From Melitaea cinxia (lineage: Eukaryota; Arthropoda; Insecta; Lepidoptera; Nymphalidae), in NCBI RefSeq assembly GCF_905220565.1, contig NC_059401.1, forward strand, positions 15,186,766 through 15,250,765: DNA of 64,000 bases, in the 5' to 3' direction. Position numbers and translations under genes: made by a program. The notes under the pieces are model-generated. The model saw only the letters and a program-made list of their open reading frames with translations, ran no database searches and was not told the DNA's origin. This document shows, piece after piece, positions 23,706 to 34,197 of the stretch (position 1 is its first letter; every line of letters begins with the position of its first letter).

Positions 23706-23897
23706 AGTGTTACGTTCCTGTGGTGAGTAAGGTGACCAATGTGTGGAGATTAGAGGTACCTTTAATCTCCCCACAAGAGCTCTGCTCAGCAACGCGCTTG
23801 TGATACTTTTGGTGCTGTAGGTGTCTATAAGCTACGGTAATTGCTTGCCATCGACTGAGCCTTACGCTTGTTTGCCGACCTAGTTGTATAAAAAAAC
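23705..23897 (+). mobile_element. Repeat B, 5'-truncated
   Basis: It starts in cagtgttacgttcctgtggt and ends cttgtttgccgacctagttg plus a short poly-A. It holds a private segment with a palindrome-like pair (gtggagattaga and taatctccccac, about 23742-23774). Confidence 0.85.
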
Positions 23898-24051
23898 AGC
23901 GGTTGCAGGTTTTTGTTTATGCTAATTGTTATGTTTTAGTTTTATCTATATTTATTATTGTTATGTTTTATTTATATATGACTTTCTTTGACCTTTTTGC
24001 ATAGGAGAGGCAAACATACGAGCTGTTTCATACAACACTGATAACAAAGCA

Positions 24052-24238
24052 GAAATGTGTGGTACCATGATAAGGAAACCAGGATCTGATGATGGAATCC
24101 CAGAGAAATCGAGGGAAACCCTCGAAACTCGTAGTGACGACTAGTGCGTTTGTTAATTTTTTTCGTCTACTTACGTTGTATTACTTGTCGATGTAATTGA
24201 AGTCGGTTTTTTTTTTGTTTAAGAGCAAACACAATTAT
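24052..24238 (-). mobile_element. Family E element, partial
   Basis: It includes ggtaccatgataaggaaacc, cccagagaaatcgagggaaa, the acttacgttgtattacttgt block and gatgtaattgaagtcggttt, with the end block gagcaaacacaattatta. It corresponds to the right part of 59101-59723. Confidence 0.8.
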
Positions 24239-24404
24239 TATTATTATACTTATTTGAATTTCATTAATTTTGAGTATTTTGATACTTTATATAAATGGGA
24301 TAATCTGTAATATCAGAGTACTAAAAGAATACTTATGAAGAATTTAACGCTAGTTAATACGTTGTAACAAAATAAAAAACCAAAATAAAAAATTACTTCA
24401 TTTA

Positions 24405-24565
24405 AGTAGGCTTCAAAAGCAATTTTGAAACGTGCTTTTACGAATTCAAATAAAATTATATTTTAATTAATTAATTATTAAAAAAGAAGAAAGAAGTGAA
24501 GCTGCAAACGATGTAGATTCTACAGAGAAGAATCAGCAAGAAATTCCGCAGTTGCTCTTTAAAAA
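24405..24565 (+). repeat. Interspersed repeat L, copy 1
   Basis: It begins gtaggcttcaaaagcaattt and ends gaagtgaagctgcaaacgat, tctacagagaagaatcagca. It shares order and blocks with 47700-47870. Confidence 0.65.
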
Positions 24566-25424
24566 AACAAAATGTGTTTTAATACATTAAACACAGAGTT
24601 ACGTAGTCCGCACATTCCTACCATTTATGTAATCCAGCACCAAGTTATAAGTATTATAAGTAATTATTTTATTTCAATTTATTTTATACTTCATTGTACA
24701 CCACATTATTACAATACAAACAAAGCATAAATATAGTTACAGACAGTGTACTACAATGCTAAGGCAGCTATTAATTTCTTTTTAAAACAAACTTATGGCG
24801 TATTTTTTTATTCTGAAAATGACGTGATTACTTGTGGCATAAATACTCAAGATAAATAATGAATAGAAGAAATAAAAAAAATAAAATAGATTACTTCAAT
24901 AAATATAAAAAATATCTTCTGTAATAATATTTTAGAAATCGCTTCTAACATAAATACTTCTTTATCCATATTTCATTTTGTTTTTGTAATAAATAGTTCT
25001 TTCTCCTTACAATTTTCGACTGTATCGTCTCGCTATAATGTTATGAATATTTCATATCTCTACGGCAAATTTCAATATATACGTACGTATATGTGTGAAG
25101 ATCTATTGTAGCGATGACGGGAGCTTACATTGAAGATATTTTTCATATGAGATAGTCTTGCTCGTGTAGACTAATAAAAGATAATACAAGTTTCATTAAT
25201 ACCGGCAGTCATTTGTTCAGTAGATCGTAGCAAATACTTTTGTCTGTATACATGTTTCTGGTGTCTGGTGGTGGTCTGGTGTGTTATGTGTTATTGTGTG
25301 TTTGTTTACCTTTACGCTTAGGAGTTAAGAAATTATTCTCAGTTATTACCATAATCATGTCATTAGGAACAAAACTTCACTACATGTTTTAATTTATGTG
25401 CTTTGCTCTGCGGTTTGCCACGCA
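24566..25424. other. AT-rich DNA with a worn repeat M scrap
   Basis: The sequence ttcattgtacaccacattat (about 24692) resembles tttattgtacaccaccatat at about 60729, part of family M as I know it. The rest is unremarkable. Confidence 0.4.
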
Positions 25425-25570
25425 TGTTTAAGGACAAAAGTTGGGTTTCTCGATAAATGGGCTATCCGACACAAAAAAAATCATTTCGAACTAGTAGTTC
25501 CTGAAATTTGCGCGTTTAAATCAAACGAACAAACAAACTTTTCAGCTTTGTTATATTATTAGTATAAATT
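25425..25570 (+). repeat. Interspersed repeat I, copy 2
   Basis: It contains gtttctcgataaatgggcta, tagttcctgaaatttgcgcg and aaacaaacttttcagctttg. It ends at tattagtata. It matches the split copy at 9175-9480. Confidence 0.7.
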
Positions 25571-26199
25571 TAAATTTATGTGTATGCCATGTCTATTAAT
25601 GTATTTTTCATGCTAGAGCTTGTTTAAAAAAGATCACTCTTTTAGGGGTAAGACTTTTTGTAAATGTTTTTATTTTATTTTTATATTTTTATTATTTTTT
25701 TTTGATGTATAGTAAAGTATATTTGTATTATTTTAATTAAATAACAATTGGCATAAAGTGTTAAAACCGTGTGGAACTTCTAGTATTACACCTGTAACAA
25801 TGTAGCCAGGGAGTTAAGTATTTACATAAACGCTTAAACAATGAACAAAGGCTTCCCGATCCACTTTGAACATCACTTCTCTTCTTCGGATGGATTATTT
25901 ATACACTTTAATTGCATCAAAAGCGTTCCTTATGAAATTATTTTGGTGTAGTGTTGTATACCTCGCGACAAAGTGTTATGAGCAATAAAATCAATGTATG
26001 AGTAATTAGTTCATAAACTGTATTGTATGTTGTTAGTAGAAACAATTTGAGAGATTCAAATGTTTGTTACCAATTTTTGTAATGATTTGGATCATTGAAA
26101 TTATTATATTTTTTAACTAAAATTTCTTATGTTTGTTAGAAACCGTCAAGCCGTGAATCAAAAATGTATTTACAAGTATTTTTTTAAATCGTCAAGATC
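25571..26199. other. AT-rich DNA, nothing recognised
   Basis: No repeat pair or splice pair was seen. Confidence 0.5.
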
Positions 26200-26548
26200 C
26201 TACAGAAATCTATATATTAATATAGGAATCAAAAACTTTGTACCCCTTTTTACGAAAATTGCGTGGACGAAGGAGTATAAAATTTCACCCACTTATAGTT
26301 TAGAGTTAGAGAAGGAGTGCAATATGCTTATATTTTTTCAAAAAATATTTTAATAAAAAAAAAGAATTACACACCCTACCATATATTTGACACACACGTG
26401 ACAATCATATTCAGAATAGATTATAGACTATAGATTAATATTCTTTGTCTTTACTGAATGTCAAACATAATAATCAATATGTTCAAACTAGCTTATCTAT
26501 AATTTAAATTAATTATGGTCGAATTTCGACTCTGGGCGACCACTAGTA
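26200..26548 (+). repeat. Interspersed repeat J, copy 1
   Basis: It ends attatggtcgaatttcgact, then ctgggcgaccactagtat. It shares the agaaggagtgcaatatgct, acacaccctaccatatattt and final gggcgaccactagt blocks, in order, with the inverted copy at 46121-46400. The frame at 26129-26353 runs into the repeat and is not a gene. Confidence 0.75.
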
Positions 26549-26830
26549 TACTTTAAATATACCAGTGTTCGTTCAACGAATAAAACATTACAAGTCTGAT
26601 TTCCGCAACATTTTCTCTTCTCATTACAGCGGGAACGCCGCAAATGATCAGGTTTTTCCGCAAATTCTTGCACATTCCCGCTTCCATTACCACAATTTGC
26701 GACACGTTTGCTTCACCGCATACCCTAAAAATCGATAGAACATCTATCAATATCCTAAATTTGACTATAACAACGTGTTTCCGGCTCGTGCCGTGGGGAG
26801 CAAAAATTAATAAGGGGAAGCGATTTTAAC
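26549..26830. other. Unidentified patch with open frames on both strands
   Basis: It is less AT-rich than its flanks. A strong plus-strand acceptor (tctcttctcattacag, to 26629) is followed by a frame open to a TAA at 26827-26829. The opposite strand is open from about 26750 to 26553. Neither product is recognised. The plus-strand frame would begin out of phase with the exon at 16281-16353. Confidence 0.35.
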
Positions 26831-27835
26831 GACCAGACAAATTGACGCGGAACGATCATTTGTTGTGTTCGAACTTTGCGTCCTTATTCTAAGTTACGGA
26901 TAAGAAGTTAAGCTACAGGCACGGTATTATCAGAACGATACTACAGTTTATGTTAATATCATTTTCGATCAACTTTGAGTCACATTTAGTCTCCTTTGCA
27001 CTTCCAGGATAAGGTTATTTCATAGTATTGCTACTCCTTGTCTTATTATAATATTTCGTTAAAAGAATTCAACTTATAACTTTTCTATTCTTTTTAAAAT
27101 TTCTGTCACTCTACTATTTTATTAAAAAAGTTTAATTGTCTTGGACTAATAAAAAGAAAATAGGACTTACTTACTAAATACTGACTGAATAACTGACTCA
27201 TAATCAGTTTTGATTTTTTTATGATTGATAATATAGGTTAAGACCATAAAACGTTCTTATCTGGCCTATTTATTGCTATCTCTTAGTAAGTAAAGTCATG
27301 AACAAATCTATTGTATTTACAACCTAAGCATTATTGCTTGTAATTTTGATTCCAGAATAGAACAATATTTTACAGCAGATGTGTTCTATTCAACGGTGTT
27401 TCGTTTACAATATGCAGACTCAACATCTGTTAGACGAAACATTCACAAACTAGCCCCAGAGGTGGAATTTCTATTATTGCCACCAATGTAATATAATATA
27501 TTCGAAAACTTTCCAATAGTTTTGAATTTTACAACAATGTTTCTAAATAATTTATTGACAATTTTGTTTGATATTCGTTTATATTATATTTTGTTTCAGT
27601 GATCCGTGTTTTAAAATGGTATTGTTATACGGACTCGGAATCCTAATATACACTTATAAATAAAGTAAAATGAAATATTATTTTTGTTATGTGAACCTCT
27701 TAAATGTTACTTTGTTCACGTGTATCATTTGCTGTAAGTTGTAAAGGTTGCCACTTAAGATTAGTTTATGGTACTTCAAATAAATAAATAAATATATAAA
27801 TATAAACTCCTATGACTAACTCAGAGGTCCGGAAA
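26831..27835. other. AT-rich DNA with one acceptor-like site
   Basis: An acceptor-like tattttgtttcag ends at 27599. It is followed at 27600 by a TGA in phase 0 or by a 17-codon frame in another phase, and AATAAA lies at 27659-27664. This could be a terminal exon or chance. Confidence 0.35.
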
Positions 27836-27985
27836 TACACACAATAAACAAGCACAAACGCCCAGACCAAGAAAAACATCAGTATGGCCAATACAATCGA
27901 GTGATTGAACCCGCAACCGCCAGTGCAATCGCCATAAACCAGTGCTGTGAGTTGTAACCGCTGCTTGGATGTTGGAGTGGTTCTT
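27836..27985 (-). mobile_element. SINE family C-like, tRNA-like head
   Basis: On the minus strand, ctggcggttgcgggttcaat carries a box-B-like GGGTTCAATC. It is followed by attgtattggccatactgat and tggtctgggcgtttgtgctt, as in the heads at 37229 and 55599. The 3' body differs (ggacctctgagttagtcata), so it may be a subfamily. Confidence 0.7.
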
Positions 27986-28209
27986 TATTATTTGTAAGAA
28001 ACAGTGTTTGTTTTTATACCCAATTATTTGACTACGGCAAAGACAAAAGAAGGGTTATAATTTAAGCAGCCAATGTAATTGTATGTATGCATGTATGCAT
28101 CTATGTATGTATCTTTATCTGTTCCCTCATAACTCTCAAACTACTTGTCATATTTAGACAAATGACCTATCATGCGAAGCGTCTTGATTATCCGCTGGTC
28201 ATAGGATAT

Positions 28210-28541
28210 GTACTGTGTGGCTACGGTACTAAAGAATATAGCCACCCCCTCTCTTCCCGTGGGTGTCGTAAGAGGCGACTAAGGGATAACACAGTTCCGC
28301 TACCACCTTGGAACTTAAAAAGCCGACTGGTGGCGGGATAACCATGCAACTGCTGGCTTTGAAATACACAGGCCGAAGACGGGCAGCAGCGTCTTCGATG
28401 CGACAAAGCCAGTACTGCGGTCACCAACCCGCCTGCCCAGCGCGGTGACTATGGGCAAAACACATGAGTTCACGTTATTTTTGGCGTAAACTTGTGGAGG
28501 CCTATGTCCAGCAGTGGACTGTATAGGCTGTAATGATGATG
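28210..28541 (+). mobile_element. Repeat A, full length
   Basis: It runs from gtactgtgtggctacggtac to a taatgatgatg tail. It is flanked by the 9-bp direct repeat ataggatat (28201-28209 and 28542-28550). It is the best reference copy together with 43004-43352. The frames on both strands are by-products. Confidence 0.93.
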
Positions 28542-28550
28542 ATAGGATAT

Positions 28551-29128
28551 ATGGTGTCACATTATATTGAACGTGGCACCCTCTAAAGCCATAAAGTAGG
28601 TACTATTTTTTTGTCGTAATCGGGTTTAGTTTTTAATTTTTTAAATCTTGTTACTGTCTTTATAATTGATACTTCTCATGTAGTTTATTTACGGTTCAAG
28701 TAAACAGGCAAACTTGACATACGTCTAAACAATGCATCGGCGTACGAGTTAAGAAAAGCAGGTACGAAAGGTAGACAGCCACAGTTCATCAAATTTTAGT
28801 TGAAGATTTATTGACGTCATTCGTTACTAGGATCATTCAATAACAATCTCATTTGCGGAAATAGAACACGAGTACGGTATTAGTGAGTGAGTTATGAGGT
28901 TATTGATACAAGTTTTATTCGTAAAATGGTGCATTTCCTTTTTTCTGTAGTAATAATGTATGTTGATTTGATTGATGATAGGAGTGAAGGATGTTTACTA
29001 TTTATTTTCATTGCTTTGGAAATAAATAAAGAATTGTTATCAATTTTAATTATTATTTAAATTTTCTGTAAGTAGTGTAGTATTTATATAAGGTACTTTC
29101 TAATATTTAATTTAAAATTTTTTTTTTT
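28551..29128. other. AT-rich DNA, nothing recognised
   Basis: No repeat, splice pair or domain was seen. Confidence 0.5.
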
Positions 29129-29308
29129 CATTCATTACAGCCTATACAGTCCACTGCTGGACATAGGCCTCCACAAGTTTACGCCAAAAATAGCGTGAAC
29201 TCATGTGTGTTGCCCATAGTCACCACGCTGGGCAGGCGGGTTGGTGACCGCAGTACTGGCTTTGTCGCACCGAAGACGCTGCTGCCCGTCTTCGGCCTGT
29301 GTATTCAA
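29129..29308 (-). mobile_element. Repeat A, 5'-truncated
   Basis: It carries attacagcctatacagtcca, cacgctgggcaggcgggttg and accgaagacgctgctgcccg in reverse, and stops in the ggcctgtgtattcaaag block. No clear target-site duplication. Confidence 0.88.
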
Positions 29309-29483
29309 AGACAATTTTAAGAAATAACGAGATTAAAATCGAGGAAAATAGCTTATTAAGAATGTGTTAATACAGAGCATATTTTGGAAATGTTTCAATT
29401 AATTTTATAACAATTTTTAAAGTGAAACTTTTTTTTTCTATTTCTTTTCTTTGTTGTTTCATCTATCGCATGTCGCATTACAG

Positions 29484-29546
29484 CTGGCCGCGGAGAAGGG
29501 AAAAGTGCATGGCAGAGCAGCCAAGACCAATATGGCGGCGCGTTAA
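29484..29546 (+). CDS. Candidate terminal coding exon of an unidentified host gene
   Basis: What is seen: a long pyrimidine-rich tract at about 29426-29462 (ctatttcttttctttgttg), an acceptor gtcgcattacag ending at 29483, and then a GC-rich segment unlike its AT-rich flanks. In phase 0 it reads 20 codons and a TAA: LAAEKGKVHGRAAKTNMAAR. The residues are Ala-, Lys- and Arg-rich. The segment matches none of the repeat families seen here. It starts in the phase left by the exon at 16281-16353, so the two could form the end of one plus-strand gene. No polyadenylation signal was found close downstream. The frame at 29422-29622 listed in another phase runs through the pyrimidine tract and is not preferred. 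The gene is not recognised. Confidence 0.4.
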   Translation: MAAEKGKVHGRAAKTNMAAR

Positions 29547-29654
29547 ATGCCTAGAAACCGAAAAAAAGTTTCACTTGCATCGTGGTCATAAAACCACACA
29601 TTTTTTTTCCAGAAAGTGTTAAGTATTTACAATCCACCCACATAGTATTTTCGT

Positions 29655-29940
29655 TAATAACCGCTCTAGTGTAGTGTTGCGTGTAAGTGCCTAACCACCG
29701 ACGGTTTGAGTGTTCGATTCCCGCTCGGGATGGATATTTGCATTTATATAAATATTCCTTTTCACACAGCACGTTAAGCTCTCAGTCTCGACTGTTATCA
29801 TAACCTGATAGCGATCATTACTCATGGTGGGGAATATAGACGCCAACCCAAAGTGGAGCAGCATGATGGATTAAACTTCTAATCCTTCTTCTAAATGGAG
29901 AAAGAGTCCTGTGCCCAGCAGTTGGATGCTACAAGGTGAT
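29655..29940 (+). mobile_element. SINE family C, worn but head-to-tail copy
   Basis: The tRNA-like head has a box-A-like tctagtgtagtgttgcg and a box-B-like tgttcgattcccgc (29709-29722). The body keeps cacgttaagctctcagtctc, gatagcgatcattactcatg and gccaacccaaagtggagcag. The tail keeps agtcctgtgcccagcagttg. About 285 bp. Confidence 0.75.
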
Positions 29941-30564
29941 TCGTGACCGTGAAATATTTTTCGTAAATCATAATCTGACTTTTATTAGAATATCAAAACA
30001 ATTTCTAAGCATCGATAATGCGATCATAGTTGATATATATGTAAGTACCGACTAGTGCGGGTACTACGAAATAGTAAGTATTAAATTATTATGTTTAATG
30101 AAGGTAAATCAGTTCCGCATTAAATGTTAACTAGCAGCAAGTCTTTTCTTTGGTTCCTATATTTTTATATTATTAAATACTTAATATTTATCAATAGTCA
30201 ACGTCATTGTTTATATATAGTAGAGATAGTAAAAACTTAAAAAAAAGTCTTATAAATTTTGACTGGCTTTACTAATCCTTATGAATCTTTGATCTTTAAT
30301 ATCAACACACGCACATTTGAAAACAAGTAAAGCAACAGAAACGTTTCGGGAGGTGTCGCAAAAAGCCGATAGAGATTCGATACAAAGCTTTCCACTTCTG
30401 CACTGTCCTTACTCCTTTGTACCGTAATGACGTACGTTGTATCGTTCACCACGTTTATTAGTACTGTAGATGTGAACTTGCTGGAAGCGACGAGATATAC
30501 GGTAAAAACGTTAAACATTTTTGTTTCTGTATATACTTTATTTATTGTACATGGCAACCTCTAT
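29941..30564. other. AT-rich DNA, nothing recognised
   Basis: The minus-strand frame at 30279-30557 (92 aa) lies in a less AT-rich patch. It has no recognised domain, and no splice sites stand out. Confidence 0.45.
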
Positions 30565-30726
30565 TGAGGTAGGGTACATCAGGAAATTTCCTGCTCAAAG
30601 TCTGGAGCAGCCTTACTGGGAAAGTGCCTCGATCTTACAGAAGATCACAGCAAAACAATATTGCTTTCAAGCAGTGTTGTGTTCCTGCGGTGAGTCAGAT
30701 AACCAGAGCTAGGGGAAGTTGGGTGT
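30565..30726 (+). mobile_element. Repeat B, 3'-truncated
   Basis: It carries tgaggtagggtacatcagga, tgctttcaagcagtgttgtg and gtgagtcagataaccagagc, then stops before the poly-A half. It is followed about 110 bp downstream by a full B copy in the opposite direction. Confidence 0.85.
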
Positions 30727-30833
30727 AGTTATCTTCATATTTTTAACCTCAACGTATCTGCGGGTCCTTTATTTCTAATATTTAAAACGAAGGTGATCAC
30801 ATAACATTATGTCCGCTGTTCGTTCAATCGCTG

Positions 30834-31121
30834 TTTTTTTTTTATATAACTAGGTCAGCATACAAGCGTATGGCTCACCTGATGGTAAGCGATTACCGTA
30901 GTTTATAGACATCTGCAACACCAGAACTGCAAGCGCGTTGCCAACCCCATCACCAGTTCCCCCCAGGAGCTCTGGTCACCTTACTCACCAACAGAACACA
31001 ATACTGCTTGAAAACAGTATTATTTAGCTGTGATCTTTTGTAAGGTCGAGGCTACTACCCCAGTCAGGCTGCTCCATATTTTGAGTAGAAAATTTCCTGC
31101 TGTGCCATATCTCAGTTAAAA
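30834..31121 (-). mobile_element. Repeat B, full length
   Basis: The poly-A end is at the left (T run 30834-30843). The 5' end is at the right (tgtgccatatctcagttaaa in plus orientation). It contains all B blocks, including actgcttgaaaacagtatta. It forms an inverted pair with 30565-30726. Confidence 0.9.
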
Positions 31122-31317
31122 TTTGTTATCAAAACGATTATTTCAGTTAAGACATTAATATTCATCTCATTTTGTAATTTTTTTTATAATATATCAAAAA
31201 AAATTAATACCCTTATTAGGTAACCTTATTTTTTAATCTAATTATTGGATAGTGAACTCAATTCTGTACTACGACGTTTATTTTGAATTTTTTACTATAA
31301 AGGTGGCAATCAAGTTA

Positions 31318-31430
31318 CGCTTCAGCCTTCAACCGCAATATCCCACTGCTGGGTATAGGCCTCCTTGCCCAGGTAGGAGAAGGATCAGAGTTTAATCCAC
31401 CACGCTGCTCCAATGCGGGTTGGCGGATGA
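31318..31430 (-). mobile_element. SINE family C, 3' part
   Basis: It carries a cgcaatatcccactgctggg tail in reverse, gtaggagaaggatcagagtt and ccaatgcgggttggcggatg. It abuts a worn B copy. Confidence 0.82.
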
Positions 31431-31431
31431 T

Positions 31432-31690
31432 CAAGTTTACGCGAGCTGGCAATTCCAGAAGTTTTACAAACGCGTTACCGACCATAGTCCAGACTCTTTC
31501 CAGGAGCAAGGTAGATAGACAACTACCTTACTCACCACAATAATACATCAATACTTGAGAAAAGTGTCATTATACTGTGATCTTCTTTAAGGTTGAGATG
31601 TCCAGCGAGTTGGCCTGCTCCAAATTTTGATTAAGATGATGACTTAAGATGTTTCCTGACGTGCTCTATATTGTTTCATGGCGTGGAAAA
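31432..31690 (-). mobile_element. Repeat B, strongly diverged
   Basis: Block order is that of B in reverse (acgcgttaccgaccatagtc, ctttccaggagcaaggtag, actgtgatcttctttaaggt, agttggcctgctccaaattt, gtttcctgacgtgctc), but similarity is lower than in other copies. It is an old insertion. Confidence 0.65.
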
Positions 31691-31842
31691 ATACTTTCAG
31701 TATTCTAATTATATCATCTAAACATAACTCAAACAATAATTTAATTCTCATAACTCATTTTTTACTTTATATAAAATAAAAGGAAAATGTATCAAAACAC
31801 AATCAGTACCTCATCCACTCACGGTACCTCGTCGACAAATAA

Positions 31843-32076
31843 TCACCTAGAGAAATTCACCCTCCGACATAGTCCCTTTGATCTCTGTTTTGGTTTCCAG
31901 TCGGGGGCTACATCGATGTTGGGTTTCAATTCGAGATCTCTTCAGTTTGAGAATAATTTCTGCTCGCAGTGCGGGCATGTCATGCAAATCCCTGTAATGA
32001 CGGTTCTTTTAGGGTTACCATCCACTTGTATCTGGACATATCCGGATTTTTTTGTATTTGTTAAAAAATAAATCAT
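31843..32076 (-). pseudogene. Possible decayed coding frame with a CxxC pair
   Basis: On the minus strand an ATG at 32076 opens 44 codons that include DGNPKRTVITGICMTCPHCE, with a C-x2-C-x2-C arrangement. They end in TGA at 31944-31942. The same frame then continues for 32 codons (DLELKPNIDVAPDWKPKQRS and on) to a second TGA at 31845-31843. Two protein-like segments in one frame separated by a single stop suggest a broken gene or transposon remnant. The plus strand is also open here (31787-32071, 94 aa), so the coding strand is not certain. The segment is less AT-rich than its flanks and matches none of the repeats above. No family is recognised. Confidence 0.3.
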
Positions 32077-32570
32077 TTTGAATTTTTTTTATTTTTTTCT
32101 GCGGTTAGTATGTTTTAAAAATTGTTTATAACCGTATTTTTATATTATTAAGTAGAATATGCCTGTTAACACTAATATTAATTAGAATAATTACAGTATA
32201 CTACTATTTAACTTTGGCGATCATTTTGTTATTCGGTTTTTTTCCAATTTAAAAAAAAAACGTTTATTGTGAGGACTTTTTAAGGATGGTAACCCTGTCT
32301 GGAGTGTCATGTCTGTCATGAATATAGTATTTGTGATTACATGAGTAATTACATCTGCAAAGGGTTTTAAAATGCTTTTCTATTTTGTCTTTACTACTTT
32401 ACGTTATTGTGTTTGGGATGAACTTATTCAGATGCAATTTTAAGTCACTAATTTTTGTATGAAAAATTCCTGCATTCATAATAAAATTGAGCTATTACTT
32501 AATAACTTAAATATTACTTTAAAATTAACGTTTTTGAATAAGCCATATATTTTTAACCAAATAATAAGAG
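32077..32570. other. AT-rich DNA, nothing recognised
   Basis: No repeat pair, splice pair or domain was seen. Confidence 0.5.
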
Positions 32571-33314
32571 TTCCAAAAAGGAGGTTCCAAAAGTTCTGGA
32601 TTTGACTGTATTTTTTATGTATAACTCAGTACTTTTGATTGGGTGGATTGATTTTGATGATTTTTGTAATAATCAAAAGGTGGTGTGTGTCGTGTAGTTT
32701 CATTAAAATTTGATTGTGAGTTAACAACTTCTGTTTGAGTTATATGTAATAATGCGTATTTTTTTACTGGGTGTACCGATTTTGATCGTTTTTATGTTCA
32801 TCAAAAGCTAATGCTTGTTTTGTGTTACTATTACCTTTTGACCGCCACGCCTCAAAACCATTCCCGTGCCCTGTACGCCAAGGCATAAAGTAAACAAAAA
32901 TACCTACGAAAAAAATAGTGCTGCCAAGAGTCGTTATCGAGTACCACACAGTGACTTGTTTTTGCTGGTTTTTATGCAATAAATGATTACTTATATAATC
33001 TAGGAAGGTTTATTTTTTAATATTTTTCTTGTGTTATCTTGCACTCGTTATATATACTTACAACAACATAAATAAAAAACAAACATTACAAAAATAATCG
33101 TAGTAAAGCACAACACTCTTTTCTATCGCCATGACGTCATTGTCACGACTGGACGACTACGGCGCAGCTGGCCTACGGTTTTGAAACTATCTTTAGAGAC
33201 GTGCCGTGTCGCACGCAAGGAAGCCGCAGGCTATATATCGATTTCGAATCGAATCGATATATACATGAAAAGTAATTTAGAAAAAAATTAACCGAATTCA
33301 AATTTGTAATTTTT

Positions 33315-33739
33315 TAACCGACTTCAAAAAAGGAGGAGGTTACTCAATTCGACCGATTCGATATATATTTTATATTTTTTTATTATTTATGTTCGGGGAT
33401 AACTTTTTCGTTTATGAACCGATTTTGATAATTCTTTTTTTGTTGGAAAGAAGATAACCCCGGTGTAGTACCATGCTAAGGAAACCAGGATTTGATAATG
33501 AGATCTCGAAAATCTGCATAACTTTTACTGGGTGCACCGATTTTGATGATTTTTAATTTAATCGAAAGCCGATGTTTATCATGTAATCACATTTAAATTT
33601 CATCCAAACCCGATTACAACTTTTTGATTGATCTATGATAATGCGTATTTACTTGACTATTTTTTCGTCTACCTACGTTGTATTACTTGTCGATATAATT
33701 GAAGTTAGTTTTTTTCGTTTGCCTGCAAACACACTTATT
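33315..33739 (-). mobile_element. Family E copy nested in S
   Basis: It runs from ttaaccgacttcaaaaaagg to the end block gcctgcaaacacactta. It lacks part of the first module present in 59101-59723. Confidence 0.82.
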
Positions 33740-33990
33740 ATCTTATTAGATAATAGTTTATTATTTAAGGTTCATTAGAACAGTATTCCACTGTGCCCCG
33801 TTCCATAGTGCCCCATAAGGCCAACGTTTTAAACGAGTTTTATAAAAACTTAGGTTATTTTTTGAACTTTCCACACCATTGTCTCAAATGATTAAAATTA
33901 ATGAAAAAAATAATATCACTTACCTATTCTTTAAACTTTTTTACTAAAAAGAAAGTACTTTGAAAAGAAATCTCAATGAATTGAACAAGA

Positions 33991-34197
33991 ATAATTGTGT
34001 TTGCTCGAATACAACGTAGATCGACGAAAAATAGTCAAGTACGCGTAGTCAAAACGCGTTATCAAAGATTACTCAAAAAGTAGATATCAGATCTCAATGA
34101 AATTTATATGTGACCACATGATAAACATTAGCTTTCGATAAAATTAAAAATTATCAAAATCGGTACAACCAGTAAAAAGTTATTACGGATTTTCAAG
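33991..34197 (+). mobile_element. Family E fragment nested in S
   Basis: It carries ataattgtgtttgctcgaat, atcaaagattactcaaaaag, gtgaccacatgataaacatt and aaatcggtacaaccagtaaa. It is in the orientation opposite to the E copy at 33315-33739. Confidence 0.78.

Noticed and set aside
23576..23803. Poly-Lys and poly-Phe proteins
   Set aside because: They are translations of the 52-nt A run and its flanking repeats.
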